Positions 62,569 to 64,000 of a stretch of DNA of 64,000 bases are shown here, one piece after another. The translations under genes were made by a program, and so were the position numbers. Position 1 is the first letter of the stretch. Every line of letters begins with the position of its first letter. This DNA comes from Acidobacteriaceae bacterium (GTDB taxonomy: Bacteria > Acidobacteriota > Terriglobia > Terriglobales > Acidobacteriaceae), in contig JAOAPN010000004.1 in the NCBI GenBank assembly GCA_025462885.1, forward strand, positions 186,001 through 250,000. Direction: 5' to 3'. The notes beneath the pieces are model-generated. The model made no database searches. It was not told the origin of the DNA and saw only the letters and a list, made by a program, of their open reading frames with translations.

Positions 62569-64000
62569 GTATTATTCAACGGTATCAACTCGCGCGGGAT
62601 CCCGAAGTCACGGTCGCCAATCTCGTGGACCAATTGGTTCATCGAAAAGGAGATTGCGAAGTCGCCCTGTACGAAAGCGGCGTCTTTCATCTTTCCGATC
62701 TTCACGACGAAGTTTGCTCCTTCGATACTTTTCTGCGTCAGACCATCGCGCTTCGCCCGGGTCAGCCTGTTGCCATCTATCGCAGCAACGATCGGGAATG
62801 CTTCCATTGGTTTCTTGCCATTATCCGCGCGGGAGGCATTGCGGTTCCGCTCAATCCGCAGCTCTCTCTGGTCGAAGTGCGCCGGATTCTCGCCGAGAGC
62901 GGGACAGAGATTGTCGTTACCGACAAAGCGGTCTTTGAACGGAACATCGGCGACCGCCAGGCCCTCACGGTGCGCACCTGGATACAGGCGGATAATGAGC
63001 AGGAAACACTCGACGGATTCCTGCGCGTCTCCGGGACTGATATGCCGGCGCCACCCGTCACCATTGATCCGGCCGCAACGGTGGCCATCTTTCATACCTC
63101 CGGTACCAGTGGATTCCCGAGGGGCGCAGCCTTGTCAAGCAACGCGCTGCTTGGCGCGCGCGCGTCCACGGTACTCTCTGGGATGCTTTTGGGCCCGCGG
63201 GACATTGCGCTCATAGCCTTACCCTGGTCACACATCATGGGTGTGAGCATTGCTTTGTACGGCCTGATGGCGGGGATCCGAGGCTGTTTTCTCGATCGTT
63301 TCGACGTGAATGCTGCGCTGAATCTTGTGGAGCGCTTCCACGTCACCGCCTTTGTTGGCGTGCCCACCATGTTTGCCCGCCTGGTCAACAGCAACCCCGC
63401 GCCGGAACGCCTGGCGAGTGTGCGTGTCTGGCTCTCTGCCAGCGACCATCTTTCCTCCGAAGTTCGCGGGCGTCTACGCCAGTTCGGAGGCCTGACCCGC
63501 CTGTTCGGTCGTTGGCGTATTCCACCCATTCTGCTGAACGGCTACGGTTTGGTAGAGTTGGGCGGCCTCGCCATGATGGGCGTTGAGTTGCCGTGGCTGC
63601 GCGGGAGTGGCGACCTGTGTTTCCCCATACCGCCGTTTCGCATCCGCGTGGTCGACGCGACGGGCCAGGCTGTGCCGGCGGGTGTAACGGGCGAGTGTCA
63701 AATTCGTCGACGCGGTCTTGCTCCGCACTACTGGAGGGACAAGGACGGCGCTCAGGACCTTCTTACCGGCGACGGCTGGTTGCGTACCGGGGATCTGGCT
63801 ACGCGCAACCGGCTTGGACTTATCCGGCTAGTAGGGCGGACAAAGGATGTCATCAAGTCGGGCGGCTACTCGGTGTACGTTCGCGAACTGGAAGAAGCAA
63901 TCCTCGCCCATCCTGCGGTGGCCCGCGCAGTAGCGTTCGGCCTGCTTCACCACGAGAAGGGCGAGATCCCCGTGGCCGCAGTGGAGTTGCGGACTGATTC
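62565..64000 (+). CDS. AMP-dependent acyl-CoA synthetase/ligase, 3' end outside window
   Basis: At least 478 codons from the ATG at 62565 (overlapping the reductase stop) with no stop before 64000, so it is cut by the window edge. It belongs to the ANL adenylate-forming family. The phosphate loop is HTSGTSGFPRG (usually TSGTTGxPKG; here Arg replaces the Lys), followed by ALPWSHIMGVSIALYG. LLNGYGLVELGG is the A5-type motif, DGWLRTGDLATRN the A7-type motif and RTKDVIKSGGYSVYVRELEE the A8 hinge. It would activate a carboxylic acid for the reductase or another acyl acceptor. The catalytic C-terminal Lys lies beyond the visible part. Confidence 0.9.
   Translation, partial: MSIIQRYQLARDPEVTVANLVDQLVHRKGDCEVALYESGVFHLSDLHDEVCSFDTFLRQTIALRPGQPVAIYRSNDRECFHWFLAIIRAGGIAVPLNPQLSLVEVRRILAESGTEIVVTDKAVFERNIGDRQALTVRTWIQADNEQETLDGFLRVSGTDMPAPPVTIDPAATVAIFHTSGTSGFPRGAALSSNALLGARASTVLSGMLLGPRDIALIALPWSHIMGVSIALYGLMAGIRGCFLDRFDVNAALNLVERFHVTAFVGVPTMFARLVNSNPAPERLASVRVWLSASDHLSSEVRGRLRQFGGLTRLFGRWRIPPILLNGYGLVELGGLAMMGVELPWLRGSGDLCFPIPPFRIRVVDATGQAVPAGVTGECQIRRRGLAPHYWRDKDGAQDLLTGDGWLRTGDLATRNRLGLIRLVGRTKDVIKSGGYSVYVRELEEAILAHPAVARAVAFGLLHHEKGEIPVAAVELRTD

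Overview
The window looks like chromosomal DNA from an acidobacterium, probably class Terriglobia (Granulicella/Edaphobacter/Terriglobus relatives). This is inferred from family content and not from a marker gene. It is moderately GC-rich and carries a TonB-dependent receptor with an N-terminal carboxypeptidase-regulatory-like domain, a VWFA-related protein of the acidobacterial type, several Tat-exported enzymes, and a long MoxR/DUF58/BatA operon. No rRNA, tRNA, CRISPR array, IS transposase or phage gene was seen.

Layout. 0.4-8.8 kb: an overlapping envelope-biogenesis operon with an Omp85 protein bearing about seven POTRA-like units, a SurA_N-like periplasmic chaperone without a PPIase domain, and a 1481-aa TamB-like protein. 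8.9-12.3 kb: BON-domain protein, UbiA-type prenyltransferase, and a Tat multicopper oxidase on the minus strand. 12.5-26.9 kb: eight co-directional, mostly overlapping genes (DUF4159, VWA/GATase-like membrane protein, a C13/caspase-like protein whose nucleophile position is Ser, a TPR-HExxH peptidase, MoxR ATPase, DUF58, BatA-like, DUF4175-like with Gln/Gly-rich tails). 27-32.6 kb: amidase, a ClpC-N/RidA fusion, a cytochrome c-like protein, and two divergent Tat TIM-barrel sugar isomerases. 32.6-41.2 kb: a probable amino-sugar locus (SIS isomerase/deaminase, secreted PIG-L deacetylase, ROK regulator, TonB receptor). 41.4-49.3 kb: argininosuccinate-lyase family enzyme plus APC permease, a small stress pair (CsbD and a 49-aa membrane peptide), prephenate dehydratase, Lon, DUF488. 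49.5-55.5 kb: moaD-moaE-VWA, a flavin amine oxidase, and a histidine kinase/response regulator pair. 55.6-58.6 kb: bestrophin-like channel, universal stress protein, msrB-msrA. 58.7-64 kb: two divergent arms, an MGT-type glycosyltransferase with an ABC permease on the minus strand, and a thioester-reductase-like SDR with an AMP-dependent ligase on the plus strand that runs off the end.

The most distinctive non-coding signal is a pair of ~115-bp palindromic elements (30382-30496 and 53188-53301). They share near-identical sequence, 15-16 bp inverted ends and internal hairpins. In both copies the same end supplies the TAG stop codon of the adjoining minus-strand gene. The most distinctive coding signals are the MoxR/VWA/protease-like operon, the Clp_N-RidA fusion, the extended Omp85, and the ligase/reductase/glycosyltransferase cluster at the right edge.
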